Source: Allobosea psychrotolerans
Lineage (GTDB): Bacteria > Pseudomonadota > Alphaproteobacteria > Rhizobiales > Beijerinckiaceae
Assembly: GCF_002917105.1 (NCBI RefSeq)
Contig: NZ_PQFZ01000004.1
Span: forward strand, 186,001 to 250,000
Reading direction: 5' to 3'
DNA length: 64,000 nt
Under the pieces are notes generated by a model. That model was not told where the DNA came from. It saw only the letters and a program-made list of their open reading frames with translations, and did no database searches. The translations under genes were made by a program, and so were the position numbers. This document shows, piece by piece, positions 26,233 through 35,495 of this stretch (position 1 is its first letter; every line of letters starts with the position of its first letter).

Positions 26233-27762
26233 ATGGCGATGATGCCGCGCATGGAGCTGCGCCAGGGCCAGTCCCTGGTGATGACGCCGCAATTGCTGCA
26301 GGCGATCAAGCTTCTGCAATTGTCGCATCTGGAGCTGCAGAGCTTCGTCGAGGGCGAGCTCGAGCGGAATCCGTTGCTGGAACGCGACGATGTGACGGAG
26401 GGGCCGCTGCGCGCCAATGGCGGCGACGGGCCGCTCGCCGTCGATGCCGAGACCTTTGCCCGTTCGGAGAGCCTGAACAGCCAGGAAGGCATGGAAAACC
26501 GGCTCGGTACCGGCCTCGACAACGTTTTCCAGGGCGAGCAGCCCAGCGTGGCGCGGCTCGACACGCGCGGCGCCGATTCCCTGCCGATCATCGGCGGCGC
26601 CTATGGCGGCTCCGGTGGCTCCTTCGAGGAAGGACCCGACGGTTTCGAGAGCGGGCTGACGGTGGAGGCGTCCCTCCATGACCATCTCAGCGCCCAGCTC
26701 GACCTGGCAGTCACCGACCCGGCGGACCGGATCATCGGCCGGCATCTGATCGATGCGGTGGATGATTCGGGCTATCTTTGCGAACCGGTCACGGAGATGG
26801 CCGAGCGGCTCGGCATCACGGTGGCGCGGATCGAAGGCGTCCTGAGCATCGTCCAGGGCTTCGATCCGTCAGGCGTCGCGGCGCGCGACGTCTGCGAATG
26901 CCTCTCGATCCAGCTGCGCGACCGCAACCGTTTCGATCCGGCGATGCAGGCGCTGGTCGCCAATCTCCATCTCGTCGCCAAGCGTGATTTCGCCGCGCTG
27001 AAGCGCATCTGCGGCGTCGATGACGAGGATATCGCCGATATGGTCGCCGAGATCCGGCGGCTCGATCCCAAGCCGGGGCGCGGTTTCGGCGGCGCGACGG
27101 CCGAGACGGTGGTGCCCGACGTCTTCATCCGCTCGGCGCCCGACGGCTCCTGGCTGGTCGACCTCAACCCCGACACCCTGCCGCGCGTGCTGATCAATCA
27201 GACCTATCACGCCCGCGTCTCCAGGGCCGCGCGCAGCGATGAGGACAAGGCCTTCATCGCCGAATGCCTGCAGACCGCGAACTGGCTGACGCGCTCGCTG
27301 GAGCAGCGCGCCCGCACCATCCTGAAGGTCGCCAGCGAGATCGTGCGCCAGCAGGACGGCTTCTTCGCCCATGGCGTCGAGCATCTGCGGCCGCTGAACC
27401 TCAAGACAGTGGCGGACGCCATCGGCATGCATGAATCGACCGTCTCGCGCGTGACCTCGAACAAATATCTGATCTGCTCGCGCGGCGTTTTCGAGATGAA
27501 GTACTTCTTCTCGGCCGCCATCGCCGCGACCGGCTATGGCGAGGCGCATTCGGCCGAGGCCGTGCGCTTCCGCATCAAGCAGATGATCGATGACGAAACG
27601 CCGGCTGACGTGCTTTCGGACGATGCCATCGTTGCCAGGCTCAAGGCGGGTGGCATCGACATCGCGCGGCGCACCGTCGCGAAATACCGTGAATCGCTGC
27701 GCATTCCCTCATCGATGGAGCGCCGCCGCGAGAAGGTCGCGATGGCGATGGGCAGCCGCTGA
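26233..27762 (+). CDS. rpoN: RNA polymerase sigma-54 factor
   Basis: A 509-residue sigma-54. Region I at the N-terminus is Gln/Leu-rich (MELRQGQSLVMTPQLLQAIK), the part that contacts enhancer-binding ATPases. An acidic region II (about 50-145) follows, then the core-binding domain, then the HTH (LKTVADAIGMHESTVSRVTS) and the C-terminal RpoN box ARRTVAKYRE, which reads the -24 element. All are intact. ATG at 26233 (MAMMPRMELRQ) matches rhizobial orthologues better than an in-frame ATG at 26200. It sits between lptB and hpf, the conserved order. Confidence 0.97.
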   Translation: MAMMPRMELRQGQSLVMTPQLLQAIKLLQLSHLELQSFVEGELERNPLLERDDVTEGPLRANGGDGPLAVDAETFARSESLNSQEGMENRLGTGLDNVFQGEQPSVARLDTRGADSLPIIGGAYGGSGGSFEEGPDGFESGLTVEASLHDHLSAQLDLAVTDPADRIIGRHLIDAVDDSGYLCEPVTEMAERLGITVARIEGVLSIVQGFDPSGVAARDVCECLSIQLRDRNRFDPAMQALVANLHLVAKRDFAALKRICGVDDEDIADMVAEIRRLDPKPGRGFGGATAETVVPDVFIRSAPDGSWLVDLNPDTLPRVLINQTYHARVSRAARSDEDKAFIAECLQTANWLTRSLEQRARTILKVASEIVRQQDGFFAHGVEHLRPLNLKTVADAIGMHESTVSRVTSNKYLICSRGVFEMKYFFSAAIAATGYGEAHSAEAVRFRIKQMIDDETPADVLSDDAIVARLKAGGIDIARRTVAKYRESLRIPSSMERRREKVAMAMGSR

Positions 27763-27970
27763 GCCGCCGTCCGCGGTTTTTCGCCTCGGTGCGTTCGTGA
27801 GCTCCCGGTGCGGCATCACGCAAGTCGAGCCGCGTCCCAAGGTGAGACTGTGATGATGAGGCCGCTGTGTCAGGCTGGATCATTCTTCCATTCGGATGCG
27901 GCGATTCCGTGCACATTTTCTGTCTCGCCCGTCCTTATGGACATGCCGGTCATGAAAGCCGACTGACGCA

Positions 27971-27999
27971 TTGACATACCCGTGACCCCGTTCTTACCT
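27971..27999 (+). promoter_or_regulatory. Putative promoter of hpf
   Basis: TTGACA at 27971-27976 and TTACCT at 27994-27999 with a 17-base spacer, about 50 bases ahead of the hpf start codon. The -35 is perfect; the -10 is weak. The 286-base gap between rpoN and hpf shows no other clear element. Confidence 0.45.
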
Positions 28000-28048
28000 C
28001 CTACAGATGGTCGGCTACTGGCCATGGCTACATAAGGGGAAGCACTCC

Positions 28049-28636
28049 ATGAGCTTGCGAATCTCCGGCAAGAATCTCGATGTCGGCGAGGCCCTTCGCG
28101 GCCAGGCCGAGGCTCGCGTCGCCGCCGCACTCAGCAAATATTACGAGGGCGGCTATCAAGGTCACGTCACCGTCGCCAAGGACGGCACGGCGTTCAAGAC
28201 CGACGGCGTGCTGCATCTGTCCTCCGGGATCACGCTCGAGGCCTCGGGTACGGCGCATGACGCCTATGCCAGCCTCGACAAGATGGCCGAACGCATCGAG
28301 AAACGGCTGCGTCGTTACAAGCGTCGCTTGAAGGATCGCTCGGCTTCGACCAATGGCCGCGACGCCGGCATCGAAATCCCCAGCTATGTGATTGCGGCGC
28401 CGGACGACGATCTCGAGGAGATCGAGCTCGATATGGCCGGAGATCACCCGGTTATCGTGGCCGAATCCACCAAATCCTTCCATGTCATGACGGTTGGCGA
28501 CGCAGTCGCCGAACTCGATTTGACCGGCGCGCCCGTCGTCATCTTCCGCCATGCTGGCAATGGCCGGATGAACGTCGTATACCGCCGGCGCGACGGCAAT
28601 ATCGGGTGGATCGATCCCCCGGCGTCGCTGTCGTAA
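28049..28636 (+). CDS. hpf: Ribosome hibernation promoting factor, long form
   Basis: A 195-residue HPF. The N-terminal domain (about 1-105, MSLRISGKNLDVGEALRGQAEARV) binds the 30S subunit. The C-terminal domain (about 130-190) is the dimerisation module, with VIVAESTKSFHVMTVGDAVAELDLTG and FRHAGNGRMNVVYRRRDGNIGWIDP. The second domain defines the long form, which makes 100S ribosomes without RMF, normal in alphaproteobacteria. AGGGGAAG precedes the ATG. It is between rpoN and ptsN, its usual place. Confidence 0.95.
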   Translation: MSLRISGKNLDVGEALRGQAEARVAAALSKYYEGGYQGHVTVAKDGTAFKTDGVLHLSSGITLEASGTAHDAYASLDKMAERIEKRLRRYKRRLKDRSASTNGRDAGIEIPSYVIAAPDDDLEEIELDMAGDHPVIVAESTKSFHVMTVGDAVAELDLTGAPVVIFRHAGNGRMNVVYRRRDGNIGWIDPPASLS

Positions 28637-28721
28637 GGCCAGCGGGAGGCTCCCCGGCTTTCAAATCTGACTCGCGCCGCACGGCTCTCCGGCCCGGCAC
28701 GGGACATGCATGGACTGGCGC

Positions 28722-29183
28722 ATGACGCTGATCGATCTCCTGACACCGGCAGCGGTGATTTCGCCACTGCGGGCCAATGGCAAGAAGCAGGCGCTGCAGG
28801 AACTCGCCCAACACGCGGCGACGATCACCGGCTTGCCTGAGCGCGAGCTCTTCGAGGCGCTGCTTCAACGCGAGCGCCTCGGTTCCACCGGTATCGGCGA
28901 TGGCATCGCGATTCCGCATGGACGGATGCCCGGCATCGACAGGCTGGTCGGGCTGTTCGCCCGCGCCGAGAAGCCGGTCGATTTCGACGCGCTCGACGGC
29001 CAGCCCGTCGACATCATCTTCGTGCTGATTGCGCCCGAGGGCGCCGGCGCCGACCATCTCAAGGCGCTCGCCCGCGTTGCCCGCGTGCTGCGCAACCATG
29101 CCGTGCTGGAGCAGATCCGCAAGGCCCGCGACCCGGCCGCGATCTACGCGATCCTGGCGGAGTCGGCTGCGAAGGCGGCCTGA
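28722..29183 (+). CDS. ptsN: Nitrogen-related phosphotransferase EIIA(Ntr)
   Basis: A 153-residue cytoplasmic PTS EIIA-2 domain protein that is phosphorylated by NPr and regulates potassium, nitrogen and stress functions by protein contact. The phosphorylated histidine is H66 in GIAIPHGRMPG. GSTGIGDGIAIPHG and VDIIFVLIAPEGAGADHLKALA are diagnostic. MTLIDLLTPAAVI at 28722 matches the family start; an ATG four codons earlier (28710) is also possible. It closes the rpoN-hpf-ptsN block. Confidence 0.93.
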   Translation: MTLIDLLTPAAVISPLRANGKKQALQELAQHAATITGLPERELFEALLQRERLGSTGIGDGIAIPHGRMPGIDRLVGLFARAEKPVDFDALDGQPVDIIFVLIAPEGAGADHLKALARVARVLRNHAVLEQIRKARDPAAIYAILAESAAKAA

Positions 29184-29201
29184 CTGGAACCATTTGAAGC
29201 C

Positions 29202-29375
29202 AGAGGCTGTTGGGGACTCTGGGGCTGATTTGGCGCGCCCTTCGGGTGAGGTGAAAACGGCGGGGCTGCAGCGTCGCATCGCTTGCCGATACCGATGGTA
29301 TCGCCTGCGCAATGCTCCTCCCATCTCCACCGTTTTGACCTCATCAAATCGTCCTCAGAGTCCCTAACAGCCTCT
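29202..29375. repeat. 174-bp nested palindromic element
   Basis: Outer arms at 29202-29231 (AGAGGCTGTTGGGGACTCTG...) and 29346-29375 (...CAGAGTCCCTAACAGCCTCT) pair along 30 bases with a few mismatches. A second pair follows inside: GAGGTGAAAACGGCGGGG (29248-29265) with CTCCACCGTTTTGACCTC (29325-29342). A small central dyad CGATACC / GGTATCG lies at 29287-29303. The whole folds into one long stem. It fills most of the gap between ptsN and the fumarase gene. Confidence 0.85.
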
Positions 29376-29479
29376 AGGCTTGGACAGCGTGCGCCAAGCC
29401 GCTATGACGCCATGCACAATGGCGTTGCGCTGAGCTGGTTCTGAGCGTGGCGCGCCAACCCGCCTCGGAGCCTCCGTCC

Positions 29480-31096
29480 ATGGCCTATACGCATGTCGAT
29501 CTCTTCCCGCTCGGCGACGACGCCACGCCTTATCGCAAGCTGGGCAGCGAAGGGGTCTCGGTCGAGAAACTCGGCGATCGCGAGGTTCTGACGGTTTCGC
29601 GCGAGGCGATCCGCCAGCTCAGCGAGCAGGCCTTCATCGACATCAACCATCTGCTGCGGCCGGGCCATCTCGCCCAGCTGGCGAAAATCCTCGACGATCC
29701 CGAGGCCACCTCGAACGACAAGTTCGTCGCCTACGACCTCTTGAAGAACGCCAACATCTCGGCCGGCGGCGTACTGCCGATGTGCCAGGATACCGGCACA
29801 GCGATCATCATGGGCAAGAAGGGCCGCAAGGTCTGGACTGATGGCGATGACGAGGCGGCGCTCGGCGAAGGCGTCGCCGATGCCTATTTCAAGCGCAACC
29901 TGCGCTATTCCCAGGTCGCCCCGCTCTCGATGTTCGAGGAAAAGAACACGGCGACCAACCTGCCGGCACAGATCGACATCTATGCCGAGGGCGAGGACGC
30001 CTACAAATTCCTCTTCGTCGCCAAGGGTGGCGGCTCAGCCAACAAGACCTTCCTGTTCCAGGCGACGCCTTCGCTCCTGACCAAGGACCGCATGATGGCG
30101 TTCCTGAAGGAGAAGATCCTGACGCTGGGCACCGCGGCTTGCCCGCCCTACCACCTCGCCATCGTCATCGGCGGCACCTCGGCCGAGCAGAACCTCAAGA
30201 CCGTCAAGCTCGCCTCGACGAAATATCTCGACGCGCTGCCGACCAAGGGCTCGCCCTCCGGTCACGCCTTCCGCGATCTTGAGATGGAGGAAGAGGTCCA
30301 CAAGCTGACGCAGTCGCTCGGCGTCGGCGCACAGTTCGGCGGCAAGTATTTCTGCCATGACGTCCGCGTCATCCGCCTGCCGCGCCATGGCGCCTCGCTG
30401 CCGATCGGGCTCGGCGTCTCCTGCTCGGCCGATCGTCAGGCCAAGGGCAAGATCACCCGGGACGGCATCTATCTCGAGGCGCTGGAGACCAACCCGGCCA
30501 AGTACCTGCCCGAGGTCGAGGATGCCTCGCTCGGCGGCGATGTCGTGAAGGTCGATCTCGACCGGCCGATGAGCGAGATCCTCAAGACGCTGTCGCAATA
30601 TCCGGTCAAGACCCGGCTCTCGCTGACCGGAACGATCATCGTGGCGCGCGATTCGGCCCATGCCAAGATCCGCGAGCGGCTGGAGACCGGGCAGGGCATG
30701 CCCGATTATTTCAAGAACCACCCGGTCTATTACGCCGGCCCGGCCAAGACGCCTGACGGCATGGCCTCGGGCTCGTTTGGGCCCACCACGGCCGGCCGGA
30801 TGGATTCCTTCGTCGACCAGTTCCAGTCCTTCGGCGGTTCGATGGTGATGCTCGCCAAAGGCAACCGTTCCGCGGCGGTTCGGGAAGCCTGCAAGACGCA
30901 TGGCGGCTTCTATCTCGGCTCGATCGGCGGTCCCGCAGCGCGGCTCGCGCAGGACTGCATCAAGAAGGTCGAGGTTCTGGAATACCCCGAACTCGGCATG
31001 GAGGCGGTCTGGCGCATCGAGGTCGAGGATTTTCCGGCCTTCATCGTCATCGACGACAAGGGCAACGACTTCTTCAAGGAGCTGAACCTCGGATGA
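29480..31096 (+). CDS. fumA: Fumarate hydratase, class I (iron-sulfur)
   Basis: A 538-residue oxygen-sensitive fumarase interconverting fumarate and malate. The three [4Fe-4S] cysteines align with C105/C224/C318 of E. coli FumA: C102 ([10 protein letters not shown]), C221 (TAACPPYH) and C315 (GVSCSADRQ). The C-terminal beta domain has [18 protein letters not shown] near 425. The ATG at 29480 has GGAG nine bases upstream; an in-frame start eleven codons earlier is possible. A small exported-protein gene overlaps its stop by four bases. Confidence 0.95.
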   Translation: MAYTHVDLFPLGDDATPYRKLGSEGVSVEKLGDREVLTVSREAIRQLSEQAFIDINHLLRPGHLAQLAKILDDPEATSNDKFVAYDLLKNANISAGGVLPMCQDTGTAIIMGKKGRKVWTDGDDEAALGEGVADAYFKRNLRYSQVAPLSMFEEKNTATNLPAQIDIYAEGEDAYKFLFVAKGGGSANKTFLFQATPSLLTKDRMMAFLKEKILTLGTAACPPYHLAIVIGGTSAEQNLKTVKLASTKYLDALPTKGSPSGHAFRDLEMEEEVHKLTQSLGVGAQFGGKYFCHDVRVIRLPRHGASLPIGLGVSCSADRQAKGKITRDGIYLEALETNPAKYLPEVEDASLGGDVVKVDLDRPMSEILKTLSQYPVKTRLSLTGTIIVARDSAHAKIRERLETGQGMPDYFKNHPVYYAGPAKTPDGMASGSFGPTTAGRMDSFVDQFQSFGGSMVMLAKGNRSAAVREACKTHGGFYLGSIGGPAARLAQDCIKKVEVLEYPELGMEAVWRIEVEDFPAFIVIDDKGNDFFKELNLG

Positions 31097-31434
31097 GGGG
31101 GGTGGCCGCCGCATGCCTCGGGTTTGCCGTGCTCGCCACGGCAGGCGAGGCGCTGGCGCAGGGGCGGGCGGGTGCGCCCGCGACCTGCTCGCGCGACCTG
31201 TTCCAGAACGAAGGCGCGCTGCGCCGCCAGCTGACGCGATTGCAGGCGGTCGCCACGGCCGATCAGGCGACGCAATGCCGGACCTGGCGCGAGCATGTCG
31301 GCTTCCTGCAGAGCGCGCGCGCGGTGTTCGCGACCTGCCAGAGCGGCGCCCAGCGCGAACAGAATGTCGGCTTGATGGATACCGAGCTTGCCGAATACCG
31401 CGTGCTGCTCGCCGATCGCTGCGGCAAGCGCTGA
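31093..31434 (+). CDS. Small exported protein of unknown function
   Basis: A 113-residue protein with a signal peptide ([23 protein letters not shown]). The mature 90 residues hold four cysteines (in ATCSRD, TQCRTW, ATCQSG and DRCGKR), likely two disulfides, within a largely helical composition ([17 protein letters not shown]). The ATG overlaps the fumarase stop as ATGA, so it is translationally coupled to it. Related small four-Cys proteins occur in Rhizobiales, but no function is known to me. Confidence 0.65.
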   Translation: MRGVAAACLGFAVLATAGEALAQGRAGAPATCSRDLFQNEGALRRQLTRLQAVATADQATQCRTWREHVGFLQSARAVFATCQSGAQREQNVGLMDTELAEYRVLLADRCGKR

Positions 31435-31475
31435 CTGGCGTTCGGTCTATCGGCCCCAGGGTTCATTAGCAGCCG

Positions 31476-32432
31476 CTAGCCGAGCTGCGCCTTGAAGAAG
31501 GCGAGCACGCCGGCGTTGAAATCGGCATGGAAAGCGGCCCGGTCGAAACCGGGCTGATCGCCGCAGAGATCGGCAGCCGATTGGGCGAGCTCCGCCGGGC
31601 AGGGCGGCAGAAAGGAAAAATGCTGGGAGCCCGGCACCACGTGGAAATCGGGTTTTGTCGGCAGCAGGCTGGCTATGTCCGCGACGCTCGCCGGGGTCAC
31701 CCCGTCGCCGCCGCGCTCGGAGCCCCAGAGCTGAACCGGCACCCGCACGTTCTTGAAGCTCTCCCCCGTAAAGAAGACGCTGAGCGGATCGGCGATGACC
31801 GCCGCCTTGATGCGCGGGTCATGGCTGAGCTCAGCAAGCTGTCCCGCGTGGACCTGCTCGCAGAGCGGGTCGCTCTTGCCCTCGCAGAGTCTCAGGCGCT
31901 TGCCGAATAACGGATTGGCGCCGATGGCGACGAGCCCGGTATAGCCGCCCCGGGAGAAGCCGAAGAATCCGATCCGCCCGGCATCGATCCTGGCCGCATC
32001 GGGCCATGAGCCGAGCATGTAGTCGAGCGTGCGCTTGATGTCGGCCGGCCGCTCGACGAAGACCGAGAACTCGCCGGTTCGGCTCTTGTCCCGGCTGGTG
32101 TCGCCGGGGTGATTGATGGCGACGACGATGAAGCCGGCATCTGCCAGAGCCTCTGCCGTATCGCGATGTCCCAGGAAGCTGCCGGTCCTGCCATGCGAGA
32201 TCACGACGAGCGGATGCTTCTCACCCGCGAGCGGGCAGTCCATGCTGACGGACATGGCGAAAGGCCCAAACCGGACCTCGCTCGGCTGCTGGCTGCATGG
32301 ATACCAGACCGCTCCCTTGAGCGGCTGGAGCGCGCCTTGGGCGGGGATGTCGACGGGCTTGAACCCGGCGGCCTGGGCGAGCGAGGCCGCAAGGCTAAAA
32401 GCGAGGCAGGACAAGAGACGGCGGAGGTTCAT
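31476..32432 (-). CDS. Exported alpha/beta hydrolase (dienelactone/PAF-acetylhydrolase-like)
   Basis: A 318-residue hydrolase with signal peptide (MNLRRLLSCLAFSLAASLAQA). The oxyanion strand is PLVVISHGRTGSFLGH, the nucleophile is S160 in GFSRGGYTG, and the catalytic His is in PGSQHFSFLPP. The PAF-acetylhydrolase/DLH-like shape (long N-terminal strand set, the HRDTAEALADAGFIVVAINHPG segment) is clear; the substrate is not. The start at 32432 overlaps the stop of the upstream AraC-type regulator as ATGA, so both are one operon and the hydrolase may be a regulatory partner or target. Confidence 0.85.
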   Translation of the reverse strand: MNLRRLLSCLAFSLAASLAQAAGFKPVDIPAQGALQPLKGAVWYPCSQQPSEVRFGPFAMSVSMDCPLAGEKHPLVVISHGRTGSFLGHRDTAEALADAGFIVVAINHPGDTSRDKSRTGEFSVFVERPADIKRTLDYMLGSWPDAARIDAGRIGFFGFSRGGYTGLVAIGANPLFGKRLRLCEGKSDPLCEQVHAGQLAELSHDPRIKAAVIADPLSVFFTGESFKNVRVPVQLWGSERGGDGVTPASVADIASLLPTKPDFHVVPGSQHFSFLPPCPAELAQSAADLCGDQPGFDRAAFHADFNAGVLAFFKAQLG

Positions 32433-33292
32433 GGCGGGCTCGCGTCGCGGATGGGGATGAACAGGTCGGTGCGCAGGGCGGCGGGTGCGATCCCGCGCGA
32501 CGACGTATCGAGATAATGCTCCAGCGTGGGCCGGTCGTCGGGCTCGTAGCCGCTGCCCGGCATCCATCTTGTGTAGATGGCCTGCGCAGCGGCGTTGATG
32601 CGGGTGTAGGGACCCATCAGCCGATGCACGACATAGCGGCCGCCGGGAATCGCGAGCGTTTCGACGTCGGAATCCTCTGGCCAGGGATCGGGCGTGGCGA
32701 TGGCGGCGTAGTATCTGAAACGGTCGGCGTATCGGGGATTGCCGAAGGAGGCGCCCCATTTCTCCGAGATGGCTCGCGTGCCGGCGCGCAGGCGCAACTG
32801 CCGATGCGTGTGAGGAATGGTCGCGAACGACCCGACATGTCGCAGCGCATGCAACCGTTGCGCCGGTCGTTCGACGATCTTCACGGTCGGCGTGGCTGCA
32901 TCATTGCCGTCGTTATCGGCCACCCCGTCGACAGTGAGGATCGTGCGCCTCATCTGCTGCCGGAATGCGCGCGGCGACTGCCCGGTGAACTGATGAAAGG
33001 CGCGGGTGAAGGCTTGCGGGCTGTCATAGCCGACAGTCAGCGCCACTTGCGTGACGCTGTCGTCGGAGCTGGCCAGGAGGCGCGTCGCGAGAGCCAGCCG
33101 GACGCGACGAAGCGTGGCGGTCACCGTCTCACCCACCACGCCGGTATAGACGCGGTGAAAATGAAAAGGCGAGAAATGCGCGAGGCGTGCCAGCTCGTCG
33201 AGATGCAGGTCGGCCGTCGGATTGCCGATTATGGCCGCAACCGCACGGGCCACCCGCGCGCGATAATCCCGTTCTGTGCGATCTCGTACCAT
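32429..33292 (-). CDS. AraC family regulator with GyrI-like domain
   Basis: A 287-residue transcription factor. The N-terminal AraC DNA-binding domain (about 10-108) has two HTHs: LHLDELARLAHFSPFHFHRV and VTQVALTVGYDSPQAFTRAF. The C-terminal GyrI-like/effector-binding domain (about 120-285) contains VKIVERPAQRLHALRHVGSF and IPGGRYVVHRLMGPY. This layout is that of Rob/MarA-like regulators that sense small amphipathic molecules. The stop overlaps the hydrolase start by four bases. The 237-base gap upstream (33293-33529) shows no clear element. Confidence 0.9.
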   Translation of the reverse strand: MVRDRTERDYRARVARAVAAIIGNPTADLHLDELARLAHFSPFHFHRVYTGVVGETVTATLRRVRLALATRLLASSDDSVTQVALTVGYDSPQAFTRAFHQFTGQSPRAFRQQMRRTILTVDGVADNDGNDAATPTVKIVERPAQRLHALRHVGSFATIPHTHRQLRLRAGTRAISEKWGASFGNPRYADRFRYYAAIATPDPWPEDSDVETLAIPGGRYVVHRLMGPYTRINAAAQAIYTRWMPGSGYEPDDRPTLEHYLDTSSRGIAPAALRTDLFIPIRDASPP

Positions 33293-33529
33293 GGCGGATA
33301 GCCTGCCCTATCGGAGAGCCGGAAACTTAGCTGCTCTTGCTAAAATGCTGTGGCTGCGGCCGGGCCGGTGCCTCATCGTGCATCCCAACTCATCTCGTAA
33401 TCGCCTCGCCCTCGAAACGCATCGTGGCGAATGGGTTTGGCAAGGCGGCATTTGGAGTATGGCCGTCGCGCTGCGGCTCTGCGATATGTCACCGCCGGGT
33501 TTTTGATTTGAGCAGCCACGAGGTGATGG

Positions 33530-34186
33530 ATGACCAGCGATACGACCGCCCCGCTCAGCATCGCCGTCGTGCCGGTGACGCCGTTCCAGCAGAATTGCTC
33601 GATCGTCTGGTGCACCAAGACGATGCAGGCTGCGATCGTCGATCCCGGCGGCGATGTCCCGCAGATCCAGCGCGCCTTGGACGAGCTTTCGGTGACGCCT
33701 GTCGCGATCTGGCTGACGCATGGCCATATTGACCATGCCGGCGGCGCGGCCGATCTCGCCGACGCCTTGTCGGTGCCGGTCGTCGGTCCCCATCAGGCGG
33801 ACAAGTTCCTGCTCGACGATCTGCCGACCTCGGGCCTGCGCTTCGACATGCGTGGCATCAGGCCGGTGACGCCGACGCGCTGGCTCGCTGAGGGCGATGA
33901 GGTTGCGGTCGGGGAAGTCACCTTCTCTGTTGCGCATGTGCCGGGCCATACGCCAGGTCATGTCACCTTCTTCCAGAAGGATCTGCGCTTCCTGCTGGCG
34001 GGCGACACGCTCTTCGCCGGCTCGGTCGGCCGCACTGATTTTCCCTATGGCAGCCACGAGACGCTGATCGCCGGCATCAAGGCCAAGCTCCTGCCGCTGG
34101 GCGACGACGTCCAGTTCCTGCCCGGGCATGGCCCGGCGAGCACGCTCGGCGAGGAGCGGTTGAACAACGAGTTCCTGCGGGGCTGA
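33530..34186 (+). CDS. MBL-fold metallo-hydrolase (glyoxalase II-like)
   Basis: A 218-residue metallo-beta-lactamase-fold protein. The metal motif is THGHIDH at 63-69 (ligands H64, H66, D68, H69); further ligands are H in VPGHTPGH near 140 and D in LLAGDTLFAGSVGRTD near 162, and H in FLPGHGPAS. The GSVGRTDFPYGSH stretch places it with YcbL-type glyoxalase II-like thioesterases. It lacks the C-terminal domain of true GloB, so the substrate is uncertain. ATG at 33530 follows GAGGTG. Confidence 0.9.
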   Translation: MTSDTTAPLSIAVVPVTPFQQNCSIVWCTKTMQAAIVDPGGDVPQIQRALDELSVTPVAIWLTHGHIDHAGGAADLADALSVPVVGPHQADKFLLDDLPTSGLRFDMRGIRPVTPTRWLAEGDEVAVGEVTFSVAHVPGHTPGHVTFFQKDLRFLLAGDTLFAGSVGRTDFPYGSHETLIAGIKAKLLPLGDDVQFLPGHGPASTLGEERLNNEFLRG

Positions 34187-34189
34187 TAC

Positions 34190-34220
34190 GAAAAGACCCG
34201 CAGCGGATATCCGCTACGGG
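34190..34220 (-). terminator. Hairpin terminator between convergent MBL and GNAT genes
   Basis: CCCGCAGCGG (34197-34206) pairs with CCGCTACGGG (34211-34220), one central mismatch, loop ATAT. On the minus strand the hairpin is followed by TCTTTTCG, a T-rich run, so it best fits termination of minus-strand transcription, though it begins just past the plus-strand stop codon at 34186. Confidence 0.6.
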
Positions 34221-34382
34221 CCCTGGAAGAACCAACGGCCATGTCCTGAACGGGTGCGCGTACATCCGGCGTCAAACGTTCGGCTCATGGCCGTCTTCAT
34301 CGGCGCCGGAGGGCAGTGGAACGCCCTCAACATCGCCGTGATCCTCATATGGGAGAGCAATGCGGCGGTTTCAAGGGCTGCG

Positions 34383-34850
34383 TCAGCATCGATTCGAACG
34401 CCATTCATAGAGGATGTCCGGTTCACCCTCCTCATTGCCTGTCCCGTCGCTCATCTCGACGATGTGGAAGCCATGAGCTTCGTAGAAGGCGCGGGCGCGG
34501 GCATTGCGCTGGAAGGTGAACAGCGTGAGCCGCGTCGGGCTCAGCTCCTTGGCCTTGGCGAGCATCAGCGAACCGATGCCGCGGCGATACCAGCCCGGCA
34601 GCAGGTAGAGCTGGTCGAGGTCCTCGCCCTGCAAGGCGAGGACGCCGACGATGCTCTCGCCCGATCTGGCGATCCAGGTTTCGCGGGTCGTCAAAAGCGT
34701 GTCGGCAACCCAGCGGCGCGTCTCAGCATCGCTATGGACGCGCCGCAGGAACGGCAGGGCATCAGCGCGGGAGGCAAGATAGAGTTCTGCGATCTCGGCG
34801 GCGTCGCCGGCCGTGGCGCGCTCGATCCGCATCGCATCGCGCGGCCACAT
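34383..34850 (-). CDS. GNAT family N-acetyltransferase
   Basis: A 155-residue acetyl-CoA-dependent transferase. Fold elements: the opening IERATAGDAAEIAELYLAS; central strand ESIVGVLALQGEDLDQLYLLPGWYRRGIGSLML, whose RRGIGS is the acetyl-CoA pyrophosphate loop; and the final NARARAFYEAHGFHIVEMSDG. Substrate cannot be told from sequence. A G-rich site (complement of 34857-34862) precedes the ATG at 34850; an ATG six codons later is also possible. The gap to the terminator at 34190 has no convincing gene. Confidence 0.85.
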   Translation of the reverse strand: MWPRDAMRIERATAGDAAEIAELYLASRADALPFLRRVHSDAETRRWVADTLLTTRETWIARSGESIVGVLALQGEDLDQLYLLPGWYRRGIGSLMLAKAKELSPTRLTLFTFQRNARARAFYEAHGFHIVEMSDGTGNEEGEPDILYEWRSNRC

Positions 34851-34867
34851 CTCGCCCCCCCTAACGG

Positions 34868-35386
34868 TCAGGCGTCGAGAACACCGTGCAGGAAGTCGCT
34901 TTTGCCGATCTGGATGCCGTTCTCGCGCAGGATCGCATAGGCGGTCGTGGCGTGGAAATAGAAGTTCGGCACGGCAAAGCGCGTGAGATAGGTCTCGCCC
35001 TTCATCGTCACCGTCGCGGAGGGACCGCGCGGGAAGGTCACGTCCTTGGCGAGGCCCGCATCCAGCGCGGCATCGTCGGCGGCCGCGACGAAGGCCAGCA
35101 CCTTGGCGATGCGCGCCTTGAGCTCGGGGACGGTGGTCTCTTCGTCGGGAAATTTCGGGTTCTCGGCGCCGCTGACGCGCGCCGCGGCGTTCTTGGCGAA
35201 GTCGCAGGCAAGCTGGATCTGGCGCGTGAAGGGCAGCATGTCGGGCGATAGTCGCGACGACAGCAGCACCGCCGGGTCGATCTTCCGCTCGGTGGCTTGC
35301 GCGACCATCTTGTCGAGGATGGCGTCGAGCGCCTTGAGCGTCTGGGTGAAGCCGGCAAGCGCGGCGGAGCGGGCGGTCAGTGGCAT
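34868..35386 (-). CDS. DUF1993 family protein
   Basis: A 172-residue helical protein matching DUF1993: a start TARSAALAGFTQTLKALDAILDK, an internal SRLSPDMLPFTRQIQLACDFAKNAAARVSG, and the ending FYFHATTAYAILRENGIQIGKSDFLHG. This is a DinB-like four-helix fold seen in many proteobacteria. Function unknown. GAGGA lies upstream of ATG at 35386; the upstream open extension runs through the efp terminator and is rejected. It follows efp on the same strand but a terminator separates them. Confidence 0.85.
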   Translation of the reverse strand: MPLTARSAALAGFTQTLKALDAILDKMVAQATERKIDPAVLLSSRLSPDMLPFTRQIQLACDFAKNAAARVSGAENPKFPDEETTVPELKARIAKVLAFVAAADDAALDAGLAKDVTFPRGPSATVTMKGETYLTRFAVPNFYFHATTAYAILRENGIQIGKSDFLHGVLDA

Positions 35387-35403
35387 CAGATCATCCTCGG
35401 ATA

Positions 35404-35428
35404 CGAAAACGGGCCCGGATGGGCCCGT
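35404..35428 (-). terminator. Rho-independent terminator of efp
   Basis: On the minus strand ACGGGCCC and GGGCCCGT (complements within 35409-35428) form a perfect eight-base stem with a four-base loop, followed by TTTTCG. It is 67 bases beyond the efp stop codon. Confidence 0.8.
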
Positions 35429-35495
35429 CGCATCGCGAATATAGTTGCTGCCGCGCCGTTTACAGGGGCCGGAGGCGAACAAACCTCACTTGAGA

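Noticed and set aside
33276..33506. Open frame in the gap between the AraC-type regulator and the MBL gene
   Set aside because: No ribosome binding site, no family-like sequence, and it overlaps the start of the regulator gene.
34214..34300. 28-codon minus-strand frame ending inside the 34190-34220 hairpin
   Set aside because: The stop codon in the hairpin is suggestive of a leader peptide, but there is no Shine-Dalgarno upstream and no gene follows in that direction before the convergent MBL gene, so there is nothing to attenuate.
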